Part shown: piece by piece, positions 23,349 through 32,832 of the stretch | Layout of the letters: the number at the start of each line of letters is the position of its first letter | Numbering within the stretch: the stretch's first letter is position 1 | Source: JBGAPH01 sp046349955 | GTDB taxonomy: Bacteria; Planctomycetota; Planctomycetia; Pirellulales; JBGAPH01 | NCBI GenBank assembly: GCA_046349955.1 | Contig: JAXMBI010000007.1 | Span: 198,849 to 262,848 of the forward strand | Length of the DNA: 64,000 nt | Reading direction: 5' to 3' | Translations under genes and position numbers: made by a program | Notes under the pieces: generated by a model | Database searches by the model: none | What the model saw: only the letters and a program-made list of their open reading frames with translations | Told to the model about the DNA's origin: nothing

Positions 23349-23633
23349 ATGAAGCGGATCTTGATCGCGGTGGGGATTCTCTTGGGGATGGGCGGAGCGA
23401 CGGTCGCCGAGGCCGCTCCAACGGCGGCGGCCACACCCGCTGTGGCCTCTGCCAGCAGCCCGTTTCAATTGGCGCGCTACCGTCGCTACGGCGGTTTCCG
23501 GGGCTACTCGGGCGCCTATCGCCGCTACGCAGGCTACGGCTGGGGCCGGGCTCGGGGCTTCGGCGGCTACCGCGGCGGGTTCTACCGGAGAGCGCCGGGC
23601 TTCCGCCGCGGCTACGGCTTCCGCCGCTGGTAA
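23349..23633 (+). CDS. Small secreted Gly/Arg/Tyr-rich protein
   Basis: A 94-residue protein with AGGAG 8 bases before the ATG. The signal peptide MKRILIAVGILLGMGGATVA ends near EAAP. From residue 40 on, the mature part is almost entirely Gly, Arg, Tyr and Phe in RRYGGFRGYSGAYRRYAGYG-style repeats. Low-complexity basic and aromatic sequence suggests an envelope or RNA/polyanion-binding role or phase separation, but nothing in the sequence proves that. It is flanked by unrelated genes. Confidence 0.65.
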   Translation: MKRILIAVGILLGMGGATVAEAAPTAAATPAVASASSPFQLARYRRYGGFRGYSGAYRRYAGYGWGRARGFGGYRGGFYRRAPGFRRGYGFRRW

Positions 23634-23745
23634 CAGCCTGAAAGCGCGGCGCAAAGCGAACGAGATTCATGGCCCGCAGAGTAGGCCTGCTGCGGGCCTT
23701 TTCTCTGCGCTGCACGACGCCTCGCCGGAGCTACGCAAGCCGCGG

Positions 23746-26700
23746 CTACTCGATTCGGCACCAGCGCCCCAGCGACGTGCGGCTTTGGTCGATGCGCGCA
23801 TTCCGCGACGCGCGGCGGCGGTCTGACTTGACCTTGGCCACCTCCGTGCTGGCGAGCGCCGCGAGCGCCAGCGGCAGCGCCGACGCCGAAACCTGCACGG
23901 GCTCCGCGGCCGGGATCGTGGCCTCCGCCAACGCGGCGGCAGGCAGCGGAGCAGACGGAGAAACTGCCGCCGCTGCCGCCGGCGCCAGCCGGTTCGCGGC
24001 GGCCTCGATCGACTGCAGCATCAGCGTCAACTTGGCCGCCTCGGTCGCCTCGCGTAGGTCGGCCTGCCGCGGGCCCTGCTGGCTCGAACCTCCCTGCGGC
24101 AGCGAAGCGCCCTTGGCGGGCGCCTCTGGCGGCGTCACGGGGCGCTGCACGCGCTGCCTGCCGCCTGCGCCGTTTTGCTGATTCGTCCGCAGATCCTCAG
24201 GCACTTCGCCATCCTCGACGACGTAGTCGCCCGATTGAATGCGGTCGAGCGGGCTGGGCGGCTCGACGTTGTCGAGCTCGATCGGCGGCAGCGGGTTATA
24301 CTCCAGCGTGAGCAACGATGCCGCCAGAAGCTGCTGATTGACCGCCGGCTGCGAGGCGGGCGCCACATCGGCCACGGCGTTCGTGAGCTGCGCGGTGGAA
24401 AACACCACGCCGCCCAGATTGAGCACCGACACGCGCACGACTTGCTCGGCGGTCCGGCCGCCGGCCTCAACGATGACCGGGATGTCGAATTCACCGCTCG
24501 CGTCGGCCGGCACGAGCCAACTGACGGCGCCCGTCTGCGAATCGATCGTCGCGCCCGAGGGGGCTCCGGCCCCCAGCGAGTAGAGGAACTGTTGGTTCGG
24601 CGTGTCGGGATCCGTGGCCGTGATCGTGAAGGCCACCGGCGAGCCGGCCAGGCTCTGCTGGTCCTCGACCGGCGACACGCCGATCGGATCCTCGACCGGC
24701 CGCACGACAAGCGTCACGGCCACTTCGTCGGACAGCGCCGAGCCGTCGTTCGCTCGATAGGTGAAGGTGTCCGTGCCGTTGAAGTTGGGGCTCGGCAAGT
24801 AGCTGAACGAGCCGTCCGGGTTGAGAATGAGTTGGCCGTGGCTGGGGCCATGCACCAGCACGGCGCTCAGCACTTGGGTGTCGACGTCTTTGTCGTTGCC
24901 GAGCACGCCGTCGAAGGCGGCCGTGGCGACGTGGGTGTCTTCGTCGAGCGTGTAGGTGTCGGGGTGGGCCACCGGCGCATCGTTCACGGCCGTGACGTTG
25001 ATCGTCACCGTCACGGGCGCCGACTCGCGGCTCCCTGCCGCCACTTTGTAAGTGAACTGCACGCTGCCGTTGAAGTTGGCCGCCGGCACATACTTGAAAC
25101 TGCCGTCGGCGTTGAAGCTCAGTTTGCCGCTGGCGGGGTCCGAGAGCTTGACGGCCCTCAGCCCCTCGCCATCGGGATCGTTGTCGTTCTTGAGCACGCC
25201 GTTGGCAGCGGCGACCACGAGTTGGCCGTCCTCGGCCACCGTGTAGGCGTCGGCTTGTGCAATCGGGTTGTCCGGCAAGGGGGTGATCGTGAGCGTCACC
25301 GTCGCCAAGTCCGAGTTTCCGCTGCCGTCATTGGCGCGGTAGGTGAAGCTGTCGGTCCCGTTGTAGTTGGCGTTGGGCTTGTAGGTGAAGCTGCCGTCGG
25401 ACCGGAATTGCAATGTGCCGTGTTGCGGCTCAGTGACGAGCAGGGCCGTGAGCGGGCTTTGCTCCACCGGGTCGCTGTCGTTCTTCAGCAGCCCGTTGCC
25501 CAAGGCCACCGTCAGGGTTTCGTCTTCCTTCAGCGAGTAAGCGTCGTTGCCGGCGATCGGCGGATCGTTCACCGAAACGACCGTCAGGCTCACGGTGATT
25601 GGGTCGGTCTGCTGGTCGCCAAACTTGAGGCGATAGGTGAACGAGTCGGGGCCGTTGTAGTTGGCGGCTGGAATGTAGGTGAACGAACCGTCGGGGCGAA
25701 ACGTGAACTCGCCGTGCGTTGGTCCGTTCACCAGCAGCGCCTCGATCGAGAGGCCGTCGGGGTTCGAGTCGTTCGCCAACACGCCGACCGCCGCCGCTGG
25801 ATCTAGGTTGCCGTCTTCGTTCACGTTGTAACTATCGGCCACCCCCGCCGGCACGTCGGGCATTGGGTTGACCGTGAAAGTCACGGTGATTGGGTCGGAC
25901 GTCGCCACGCCGTCGCTCACCCGATAGGTAAAGCTGTCGTTGCCGTTGTAGTTGGCGGCCGGCGTGTACTTGAACGATCCGTCGGCGGCCAGTTGCAGCG
26001 CGCCATGGGCCGGGCCAGTGACCAAGACCGCCGTGATCGGGTCTTCGTCCTGATCGTGATCGTTGACGAGCACGCCCTGGGCGACGGGGATCTGGAGCAC
26101 TTGGTCTTCATCGAGCGTGTAGCTGTCGGCCGCGCCCGTCGGGGCGTGATTGGGCGGACGGACGGTCAGGTTGACCGATTGATCTTTCGTGTTGCCCGCC
26201 TTGTCGGTCACGCGAAGGGTGAAGGACTGCGCGCCGACCTGGGCGACCGCGGGCGTCCAAGCAACCAGGCCGGTCGCCGCATCGATCGTCATGCCGGAGG
26301 GCGCGGCAATCAGCGAATAGACCGGGGCGTTGGCGTCGTCGTCGCTGGCGGCGTCGTACGTATAGGCGCTGCCCACCGCGGCCAGCGTGCCCGCCGTGCT
26401 GGTGACGGCCGGGGCCTTGGCGTCGATGGTGACGATCAGCACCGAAGAGGCCGACCCATTGACGCCTCCCAGGCTTTGCGCGGCGGTGATCAGGTTGGCG
26501 CCGTCGGCCAGCTTGGCGCTCCCGTTGGTCACGATCGTGGCCGTCGTGCCCGTGGCGGTCAGTTCGCCGATCTTGGTGCTGCCCGAAAACAGTTCGACCT
26601 TCGCGCCGGGCACCAACCCGCTGAGTTGGAACGACAGGGCGCCGGCCGCGGTCTCATTGTTCAGCCGGGTCAAGTTGTCGGTCGCACTCGACCCAGTGTC

Positions 26701-27687
26701 CGAAGCGTCCAGCAGGTCGGGGGTCGTGGGAGCGCCGAGAGGCACTTGCCCGAAATCACGTCCGGGGGCGCTTTCTCCGACTCCCAGCGTCACTGAATAG
26801 AACCCCGCCGCCGGCGTGGTGCGCGCCCAGCCCACGCGCTGCACGCTCCGCACCACATAGGTCCCCGCTTGCAGGCCGCTGAAGCGGTACGCGCCGTTGG
26901 AATCGGTCTGGGCCGACTGTTCGCCGCTGTTCTGCACGCCATCGTTGTTCGCGTCGATGAACACCGTCCATCCCGAAACGCCCGCCTCGGCGCCGTCGCG
27001 CTGGGCGTTGTTGTTGGCGTCTTGAAACACCGTGCCATTGATCGCGCCGCCTTGAACCGCGATGTCCGTCACCACCACCAGTTGGTCGGCCGTGGGAGTG
27101 CCCGTGCCCGAGTAGTTGCGGACCGGCAAGTTGGTGAAGGCGCCGCCGCGGTTGGTGGTGGGGAGGGCGGCGATCGCATCGACGATCTGCATGCCGTTGC
27201 CGAGCACCTTGCCGAAGACGGTGAACCCGCCGTTCTGGTTGTCGAGGTTCGAAGAGTTGTCGGCGAGATTGAAGAACCACTGGTTCGTCGCGCTGTTGGG
27301 ATTGCCCCCCAACTTGGCCATCGCAATCGTGCCGCGGGTGTTCGAAATGCCGGGCTCGTTCTGCACCGCCGGGTCGGCCGGTACGGAGCTGAAATCGGTC
27401 TTGAAGCCGCCCCCTTGCACCACGAAGCCCGGCACCGAACGGTGGAAGATCGAGCCGTCGTAATCGTTGTCGCGCACGTAGTTCAGAAAGTTCTGCACCG
27501 TGAGCGGGGCTTGCTGGTCGTAGAGTTCGACGTCGAAGTTCCCCAGCGACGTCTGGAACGTCACGGTGATCGTCAGCAGCCGACGGTCTTCCAAAGACTC
27601 GGCCCCGAGCGAACGCCGCACGCGGGCAAGCTTGGGGCGAGCGGTCGAACGGCTCAACAACGTGGCCAACGCGAAGGGAAAGCTCAT
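23746..27687 (-). CDS. Giant surface protein: cyclophilin domain, SdrD-B-like domain and cadherin-like repeats
   Basis: A 1313-residue protein. I start at MSFPFALATLLSR; the in-frame ATG at 27840 adds a Cys/Pro-rich stretch with no export character. LGAESLEDRRLL near residue 25-36 is the planctomycete surface-protein motif. Residues about 42-205 are a cyclophilin-type peptidyl-prolyl isomerase (IFHRSVPGFVVQGGG, ATNQWFFNLADN, FTVFGKVLGNG). Residues about 217-310 resemble an SdrD B/Cna-B domain (VFQDANNNAQRDGAEAGVSG). After two Ig/cadherin-like modules come five tandem repeats of about 97 residues (512-995; e.g. DGSFKYTPAANYNGNDSFTY). The C-terminal 250 residues are Ala/Pro/Gln-rich. No PEP-CTERM or LPxTG anchor is seen. 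Confidence 0.85.
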   Translation of the reverse strand: MSFPFALATLLSRSTARPKLARVRRSLGAESLEDRRLLTITVTFQTSLGNFDVELYDQQAPLTVQNFLNYVRDNDYDGSIFHRSVPGFVVQGGGFKTDFSSVPADPAVQNEPGISNTRGTIAMAKLGGNPNSATNQWFFNLADNSSNLDNQNGGFTVFGKVLGNGMQIVDAIAALPTTNRGGAFTNLPVRNYSGTGTPTADQLVVVTDIAVQGGAINGTVFQDANNNAQRDGAEAGVSGWTVFIDANNDGVQNSGEQSAQTDSNGAYRFSGLQAGTYVVRSVQRVGWARTTPAAGFYSVTLGVGESAPGRDFGQVPLGAPTTPDLLDASDTGSSATDNLTRLNNETAAGALSFQLSGLVPGAKVELFSGSTKIGELTATGTTATIVTNGSAKLADGANLITAAQSLGGVNGSASSVLIVTIDAKAPAVTSTAGTLAAVGSAYTYDAASDDDANAPVYSLIAAPSGMTIDAATGLVAWTPAVAQVGAQSFTLRVTDKAGNTKDQSVNLTVRPPNHAPTGAADSYTLDEDQVLQIPVAQGVLVNDHDQDEDPITAVLVTGPAHGALQLAADGSFKYTPAANYNGNDSFTYRVSDGVATSDPITVTFTVNPMPDVPAGVADSYNVNEDGNLDPAAAVGVLANDSNPDGLSIEALLVNGPTHGEFTFRPDGSFTYIPAANYNGPDSFTYRLKFGDQQTDPITVSLTVVSVNDPPIAGNDAYSLKEDETLTVALGNGLLKNDSDPVEQSPLTALLVTEPQHGTLQFRSDGSFTYKPNANYNGTDSFTYRANDGSGNSDLATVTLTITPLPDNPIAQADAYTVAEDGQLVVAAANGVLKNDNDPDGEGLRAVKLSDPASGKLSFNADGSFKYVPAANFNGSVQFTYKVAAGSRESAPVTVTINVTAVNDAPVAHPDTYTLDEDTHVATAAFDGVLGNDKDVDTQVLSAVLVHGPSHGQLILNPDGSFSYLPSPNFNGTDTFTYRANDGSALSDEVAVTLVVRPVEDPIGVSPVEDQQSLAGSPVAFTITATDPDTPNQQFLYSLGAGAPSGATIDSQTGAVSWLVPADASGEFDIPVIVEAGGRTAEQVVRVSVLNLGGVVFSTAQLTNAVADVAPASQPAVNQQLLAASLLTLEYNPLPPIELDNVEPPSPLDRIQSGDYVVEDGEVPEDLRTNQQNGAGGRQRVQRPVTPPEAPAKGASLPQGGSSQQGPRQADLREATEAAKLTLMLQSIEAAANRLAPAAAAAVSPSAPLPAAALAEATIPAAEPVQVSASALPLALAALASTEVAKVKSDRRRASRNARIDQSRTSLGRWCRIE

Positions 27688-28046
27688 GCCGGGATGATCT
27701 ACCAGATGAGGAGGCGATCGGGGACGGGCCGCCAGGCGGGGCCCGCATCGACACGGAGAGTAGGCATTCATTCTAGGCGCAGGCGCGAGCGCGCAAACGC
27801 AACCTTCAGTTAACCCAACCGCCGCCAGCTTGGCAAGCAATTGGCGGACAGGGGGTTGCGACTATGACGATTACGTCAGCCGTGCGGCGCAGCACACGCG
27901 ACTTTGGCCCTCGCTGCCCCCCCTCTCTGAGCGCGGGCGACTGAACCCCGGTCGGCCGACGGATTCCGTTCCCCTTTCTCGCCAAGCCCCCGCGCCGCCG
28001 AGTAGGCTGGGGGTTAGGGCGGTCTCCAAAAGCGGCTTCGATCGAC
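27688..28046. other. Divergent intergenic region
   Basis: About 360 bases between the minus-strand surface protein and the first peroxidase. I see no gene, no strong hairpin and no promoter that stands out on either strand, although both flanking genes must be read from here. Confidence 0.5.
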
Positions 28047-29354
28047 GTGACCTTCCAGCAGGCGCAAAAACGTGCAGGATCCACCCCGCTGCGAGGGCTC
28101 TGCGCTTGCGCCGCGCTGCTGGCGATCGTTGCGGGCGGTTGCGGCCGCTCCTCGCACCGGCCTCCCCGAGACGTCCCCCCCGAGCACGACGTCGTGGTGC
28201 GCCCCGCCGACGAGCTCGTCGACGGCCGCGTGTTGCTCGGCTCGCCCAGCCTCACCGCCGGCATTTCGGGCAAGGGCCCCCTCACGCTGCCCGAGGTCGA
28301 AGCCTGGCTGGCCGACCCCCGGCAGCACGAGCCGCTCGATTTCGTGCTGCCAATCGGCCTGCGCGAGGCAGCCGACCAGGTGAAGATTCCGGCCGACAAC
28401 CCGCTCACCCGCGCCAAGATCGAGCTGGGGCGGCAACTCTTCGTTGATCGCCGGCTCTCGGGTCCGAGCCGCAACCTGGCCTGCTTTCGTTGTCACCTGC
28501 CGAATGAAGGCTTCACCGACCACGTCGTCGTCGGCGATCCAGGGCGCGGGTTGCCGGAGCGTGTGCCGCCGCTGACGATCAACCGCATCTTCGGCGAAGA
28601 GCAGTTCTGGGACGGCCGCGCGCCCACGCTCGAGGCGCAAACGGTGATGCCGATCGCCTCGGCGCACGAGCTCGCGAGCACGCACGCCGACTGCGTTCAG
28701 TTCCTCCAAGAGAATCCCGTCTACCGGCGTCAGTTCGAGGTGATCTTCGGCGACGTGTCGATCGACAACGTGGGGCGGGCATTGGCCTCGTTCCTGCGGG
28801 CGATCGTCACGGCGCCTTCGCGCTTCGACGATTGGCAAGAGTGGCGCCGCTGGGAAGGCCGCGATCCGGCCAGCCTTTCGGCCGCTGAGCGGCGGCAATA
28901 TGAAGACGCGGCCAGGCAGGCGCGTATTCGGCCGATGAGCCCATCCGCACAGCGCGGCTACGAGCTCTTCCAGGGGCGGGCCGGCTGCGTCAACTGCCAC
29001 ACGGGCGCAAACTTCACCGACGAGCAGTACCACAACCTGGGAGTGGGTCTCGAAGCCGAAAAGCCTGATTTGGGCCGGTATTTGGTGACCAAACAGGCGG
29101 CCGACCGGGGGGCATTTCGCACGCCGACCTTGCGCAACGTAGCCCAGGCGCCCGGCTATATGCACAACAGCCAGTTCTATTCACTGGGCGAGGTGATCGA
29201 CTTTTTTGCCGCCGGGGGGCGAGCGAACGACCAGCTCGACCCGGCGCTCGCCCCCTTTGAGCTCAGCGAGTCCGAGCGGCGCGACTTGTTCGAGTTCCTG
29301 GGGTCGCTACGCAGCAAAGTCCCCCCGGTGTCGCTGGGGCGGCTGCCGGAATGA
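28047..29354 (+). CDS. Di-heme cytochrome c peroxidase-family lipoprotein, copy 1
   Basis: A 435-residue protein from a GTG start. A lipobox (LLAIVAGGC) predicts a lipid-anchored periplasmic protein. Two c-type heme sites, CFRCH (146-150) and CVNCH (314-318), define the bCcP/MauG superfamily. NPLTRAKIELGRQLFVDRRL, QFWDGRAPTLEAQ and GAFRTPTLRNVAQAPGYMH match the family. The Met in YMH fits a canonical peroxidase axial ligand (MauG has Tyr there). The N-terminal block VLLGSPSLTAGISGKGPLTL and the ending PPVSLGRLPE are shared by all three copies in this window. It reduces H2O2 or oxidises a partner protein. Confidence 0.87.
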   Translation: MTFQQAQKRAGSTPLRGLCACAALLAIVAGGCGRSSHRPPRDVPPEHDVVVRPADELVDGRVLLGSPSLTAGISGKGPLTLPEVEAWLADPRQHEPLDFVLPIGLREAADQVKIPADNPLTRAKIELGRQLFVDRRLSGPSRNLACFRCHLPNEGFTDHVVVGDPGRGLPERVPPLTINRIFGEEQFWDGRAPTLEAQTVMPIASAHELASTHADCVQFLQENPVYRRQFEVIFGDVSIDNVGRALASFLRAIVTAPSRFDDWQEWRRWEGRDPASLSAAERRQYEDAARQARIRPMSPSAQRGYELFQGRAGCVNCHTGANFTDEQYHNLGVGLEAEKPDLGRYLVTKQAADRGAFRTPTLRNVAQAPGYMHNSQFYSLGEVIDFFAAGGRANDQLDPALAPFELSESERRDLFEFLGSLRSKVPPVSLGRLPE

Positions 29355-29399
29355 GCTGCCAGCGGGGATTCGGCGCGCCTGTTATCCGTTTGCGTTTTC

Positions 29400-29428
29400 T
29401 TGACGCAAATTTCCGCCCCGGCTAGCAT
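29400..29428 (+). promoter_or_regulatory. Promoter of prepilin gene 1
   Basis: TTGACG (29400-29405), 17 bases, TAGCAT (29423-29428), 119 bases before the ATG. Together with the equivalents at 32.7, 34.5 and 35.9 kb, it shows that each prepilin copy has its own start site separate from the peroxidase upstream. Confidence 0.55.
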
Positions 29429-29547
29429 GACGATGAATCTGATGCAGGCGGCGCCTGCGTCAGCGGTTCAGAGGTGGCGGCCCCCTGCGGGCGAGCCTTC
29501 CACGCTGTTTCGAGGTTTCCGAAGGTCACCTGCAAGGGAGTTCTTCC

Positions 29548-30606
29548 ATGGCTCGCCCTGTCGCGCGCGTTCTGCCCCCTCTGTCGAAGCCCCGTGCATC
29601 GTTCCGGGGATTCACGCTCGTCGAGTTGCTGGTGGTGATCGCCATCATCGGCATTCTCATCGCGCTCTTGCTGCCCGCCGTGCAAGCGGCCCGCGAAGCG
29701 GCCCGCCGCACGCAGTGCATCAACAACCTCAAGCAGATGGCGCTGGCCTGCCACAATTACCACGACCAGAACAAGTGCCTGCCGCCCGGGGCGCAGTGGG
29801 ACCCGAAGACTTCCGACGTGACCACGAGCGACAACTTCCGCCCCAACTGGATCGTGCTCGCGTTGCCCTTCTTGGAACAGCAGGCGACTTATAACGCCTT
29901 CGACATGACGAAGTATCTGAGCCACCAGAACAACATGCTCGCGCGGAGCACGAACATTCCGGCGTTCTTCTGCCCGACGGACTCTTCTCAGCAGCGAGTG
30001 AAGTATCAGCCAACCGCGGCTTCCGAAGGGCCGAACTGGGCGCGCAACAATTACGCTTGCAACGGCACGTTGGCCTACTTCGACCAATTGAACAACACGA
30101 CGCTGAACGATCCGAACTTGGGCGGTGTGATGTCTTCGAACCACGCACTGCGCTTGGGCGACATCAACGATGGGACGTCCAACACGATGATGCTGGCCGA
30201 GGTTCGCGTAGGACTTTCGGCCGCCGACCGTCGCGGAACCTGGGCCATGGGCGTTCCTGGCGCCAGCTTGCTCATGATGCACGGTCTGGGCGGAGACGCG
30301 AACGGACCCAATGCTTGCAACGTTGAGTCCGATGACATCGAGGGGTGCTCGAGTCTGATGAGCGGCGACCCGGGCCAGACCACGCTTCAGGCCGAGTGCA
30401 TGACCTGTTGGCAAACCAGCCAGAGCTATCAAGCCACGGCACGCAGCCGCCATCCCGGCGGCGTCATGGCGGCGACCGGCGACGCCAGCGTGCATTTCAT
30501 CAGCGACAACATCCAGCGCGGCACAGGTTCCACCTGGGGCGTCTGGGATCGCTTCTGTGCTGCCAACGATGGCATCGCGCTCGACATGAGCAAGGTCTTC
30601 CAGTAG
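29548..30606 (+). CDS. DUF1559 prepilin-type protein, copy 1
   Basis: A 352-residue pseudopilin-like protein. RGFTLVELLVVIAIIGILIA is a type IV prepilin cleavage site and helix (residues about 20-45), expected to be cut and methylated by a prepilin peptidase. QAAREAARRTQCINNLKQ, NYHDQNKCLPP and SRHPGGVMAATGDASVHFI are the DUF1559 signatures. Before the last motif there is a Cys-containing insert with CNVESDDIEGC and ECMTCW. The mature domain is exposed on the envelope surface. It lies 194 bases after peroxidase copy 1 and 59 bases before a lipoprotein gene. Confidence 0.92.
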   Translation: MARPVARVLPPLSKPRASFRGFTLVELLVVIAIIGILIALLLPAVQAAREAARRTQCINNLKQMALACHNYHDQNKCLPPGAQWDPKTSDVTTSDNFRPNWIVLALPFLEQQATYNAFDMTKYLSHQNNMLARSTNIPAFFCPTDSSQQRVKYQPTAASEGPNWARNNYACNGTLAYFDQLNNTTLNDPNLGGVMSSNHALRLGDINDGTSNTMMLAEVRVGLSAADRRGTWAMGVPGASLLMMHGLGGDANGPNACNVESDDIEGCSSLMSGDPGQTTLQAECMTCWQTSQSYQATARSRHPGGVMAATGDASVHFISDNIQRGTGSTWGVWDRFCAANDGIALDMSKVFQ

Positions 30607-30665
30607 GCCGGAAGCCAGTCGTTCATGTTTCCTTGGGTCATTCCACCTCGTTTGGTTGTCTCTTG

Positions 30666-31127
30666 ATGGTGCGAACTCTTCTGCGGTCGGCCGTGGCACT
30701 CGGATGCTTGGCGACGCTCTCGACTTTGCCGGGCTGCGGCAAGTCCGAAGGCATGTTGCCGGTCACGGGGTCGGTGAAGTTTGAGGACGGTTCGGTGCCC
30801 AAGGGCGAAGCCAGCGGCTACGTCGAGTTTGCGCCGGTCGCCGGCACAGCGGCCTCGAAGGGCGCCACCGGCATCATCGACAAGGAAACGGGTGAATTCG
30901 AACTCTACACCACCAAGCCTGGCGACGGCGTGCTTCCTGGCAGTTACTCCGTCACGCTTCGGGTGAATGCCACCTACCCGCCCAAACAGGACGGCAGTTC
31001 GAGCGTCGTGCCGCTCGAGTATACGACGTCGGAGAAGACGCCTTTGACGGCGGAGGTCGACGCCGGCCACACGCGCTTCGACTTCAAGATTCCCAAGCGC
31101 GGTGCCGCCGGCAAGAAGAAAAAGTAG
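30666..31127 (+). CDS. Small beta-rich lipoprotein paired with prepilin 1
   Basis: A 153-residue protein starting MVRTLLRSAVALGCL. A lipobox (STLPGC) puts Cys at position 24. The exported part, VTGSVKFEDGSVPKGEASGY, VEFAPV, GATGIIDKETGEFELYTTKP and GVLPGSYSVTLRV, is a transthyretin/carboxypeptidase-regulatory-like beta sandwich, ending in a Lys-rich tail. It follows prepilin 1 by 59 bases and is probably co-transcribed. Similar pairs of DUF1559 and a small lipoprotein are common in planctomycetes, and the function is unknown. Confidence 0.8.
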   Translation: MVRTLLRSAVALGCLATLSTLPGCGKSEGMLPVTGSVKFEDGSVPKGEASGYVEFAPVAGTAASKGATGIIDKETGEFELYTTKPGDGVLPGSYSVTLRVNATYPPKQDGSSSVVPLEYTTSEKTPLTAEVDAGHTRFDFKIPKRGAAGKKKK

Positions 31128-31341
31128 CGGCGGCTCCTTGAAGCGCGGCCGCCTCTTGAATCTTTGATCCCCCGCGCCGGCGTGTTACGCTGGAGTTCGG
31201 TCACAGCTCGTGGTTCGGGTTGTGCCCCACGAGCCCGCAGCGCCAGCAAGGCACACCAGCGGCGTCGGCCGCCTGCCGCCGCCGATGCTGTCCCGCAGGC
31301 GGAGGGTTCGTCGGCGGCTCGCTAAGGAAACGTGGCTCTTC

Positions 31342-31369
31342 CTTGCTTGCGCTGCGGGCTAGTATCCGA
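31342..31369 (+). repeat. Dispersed repeat copy
   Basis: CTTGCTTGCGCTGCGGGCTA followed by GTATCCGA matches the GCGCT.(C/T)GGGCTAGTATC part of copies at 19.4-19.9 and 59.5 kb. It lies directly before peroxidase copy 2, a possible recombination scar of the cassette duplication. Confidence 0.45.
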
Positions 31370-31392
31370 GGGCAACTCGGCGGGGTTCGCAC

Positions 31393-32682
31393 GTGTCTCT
31401 CGAGCGTCATCCTTCGATTGCTTGCCTGCTGCTCGTCCTGACGACCGCCGGCTGCGATGCGCTGCTCCCTCCGCGGCCCCCCGCGCCCCCGAAGACCGCG
31501 GCGCCCAGTCCTGCGCACGATCTCGTCGAGCGCCCGCCCGATCAGCTCGTCGAGGGCAAGATTCTGCTCGGCTCTCCCAGCCTCACCGCCGGCATCACCG
31601 GCAACGGCCCGCTCGCGCTCGCTGAGGTCGAAGCCTGGCTGGCCGACCCAAAGAACCACGAGCCGCTCGAATTCGTGCTGCCGCTCGGGCTGCGGGAGTT
31701 GGCCAGCGAAGTAAAAATCCCGGCCGACAATCCGCTGACCCGCGCCAAGATCGAGCTCGGCCGGCAGTTGTTCGTCGATCCGCGGCTCTCGCATCCCGAC
31801 CGCAAGATCGCCTGCTTCTTCTGCCACATTCCGCTGCACAGCTTCACCGACCACGTAGTGGTGGGCAACCCCGAAGGCGGGCTGCCGAAACGCGTGCCGC
31901 CGATGACGATCAACCGCCTCTTTGGCGAGGCCCAGTTTTGGGATGGCCGCGCGGCCACGCTCGAGGCCCAAACGGTGATGCCCATCTTCTCGAGCCACGA
32001 GCTAGGCAGCTCGCCCGCAGCCTGCTTGGCGTTTCTCGAGGGGAACCCCGTCTACCGGCGCCAGTTCGAAAAGATTTTCGGCCAGGTCTCGGTCGACAAC
32101 GTAGGCCGCGCGCTGGCGTCGTTCCTGCGCGCCATCGTCACCGGCCCCTCACGCTACGACTACTGGCGCGAACAACAGCGGCTGCGGGCTTTGCCGCCGG
32201 GGGACTCCAACCCGCACGAGCAGGCCGAGGCCGACAAGCTGGCCCGTCTCTATCCCTTCTCGTCGGTCGCCCAGCGGGGCCATGCCCTGTTCACCGGCAA
32301 GGCAGGCTGCGCCGACTGTCACACGGGGCCGAACTTCACCGACGAACAGTTCCACAACCTGGGTGTGGGCTTCGATGGCCCGAAGCCCGACCTGGGGCGT
32401 TTTTTGGTGACCGGAAAGGAGGCCGACCGGGGGGCCTTCCGTACCCCGACGCTCCGCAACGTCAGCCGTTCTCCCGGCTACATGCACGCCTCGCAGCTTT
32501 CGAGTCTGGCGGACGTGGTCGACTTCTTCGTCGCGGGGGGGATCGCCAACCAGCAGCTCGACCCCGCGCTGCGGCCGCTCGAGCTCTCCAAGCAAGAGAA
32601 GGCCGAGTTGCTGGCTTTTCTCGAGAGCCTGACCAGTCCCGTGCCGCCGGTCTCGCTGGGGCGGCTGCCGGCCGAGGAATAG
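31393..32682 (+). CDS. Di-heme cytochrome c peroxidase-family lipoprotein, copy 2
   Basis: A 429-residue paralogue of the copy at 28.0 kb, also from GTG. The lipobox is LLLVLTTAGC. Heme sites are CFFCH (141-145) and CADCH (306-310). The shared block ILLGSPSLTAGITGNGPLAL, the bCcP motifs GEAQFWDGRAATLEAQ and GAFRTPTLRNVSRSPGYMH, and the ending PPVSLGRLPAEE are intact. The conserved N-terminal block before the first heme is not a general family feature and may bind a shared partner. It is followed by its own prepilin and lipoprotein, repeating the order of the first cassette. Confidence 0.87.
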   Translation: MSLERHPSIACLLLVLTTAGCDALLPPRPPAPPKTAAPSPAHDLVERPPDQLVEGKILLGSPSLTAGITGNGPLALAEVEAWLADPKNHEPLEFVLPLGLRELASEVKIPADNPLTRAKIELGRQLFVDPRLSHPDRKIACFFCHIPLHSFTDHVVVGNPEGGLPKRVPPMTINRLFGEAQFWDGRAATLEAQTVMPIFSSHELGSSPAACLAFLEGNPVYRRQFEKIFGQVSVDNVGRALASFLRAIVTGPSRYDYWREQQRLRALPPGDSNPHEQAEADKLARLYPFSSVAQRGHALFTGKAGCADCHTGPNFTDEQFHNLGVGFDGPKPDLGRFLVTGKEADRGAFRTPTLRNVSRSPGYMHASQLSSLADVVDFFVAGGIANQQLDPALRPLELSKQEKAELLAFLESLTSPVPPVSLGRLPAEE

Positions 32683-32702
32683 CGGCGTTTCCGGCAATTT
32701 GC

Positions 32703-32732
32703 TTGACAGAGAAAAGACGCGGAGCTTAAGAT
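32703..32732 (+). promoter_or_regulatory. Promoter of prepilin gene 2
   Basis: TTGACA (32703-32708), 18 bases, TAAGAT (32727-32732), 100 bases before the ATG. Both boxes are near consensus. Confidence 0.65.
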
Positions 32733-32832
32733 CACGGCTCGGATCGACCGAACGGAGAAGACAGGCGTGGCCGGCTGCCCCGAGGGCGGCCAAATCGCTT
32801 CGTACTTTTCTTCCGTTCCTCTGAGGCCGATC

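Noticed and set aside
24175..25806. 543-codon frame on the plus strand inside the cadherin-like gene
   Set aside because: Antisense to the clear repeat-containing protein; His/Arg/Val-rich and periodic only because the real gene is periodic.
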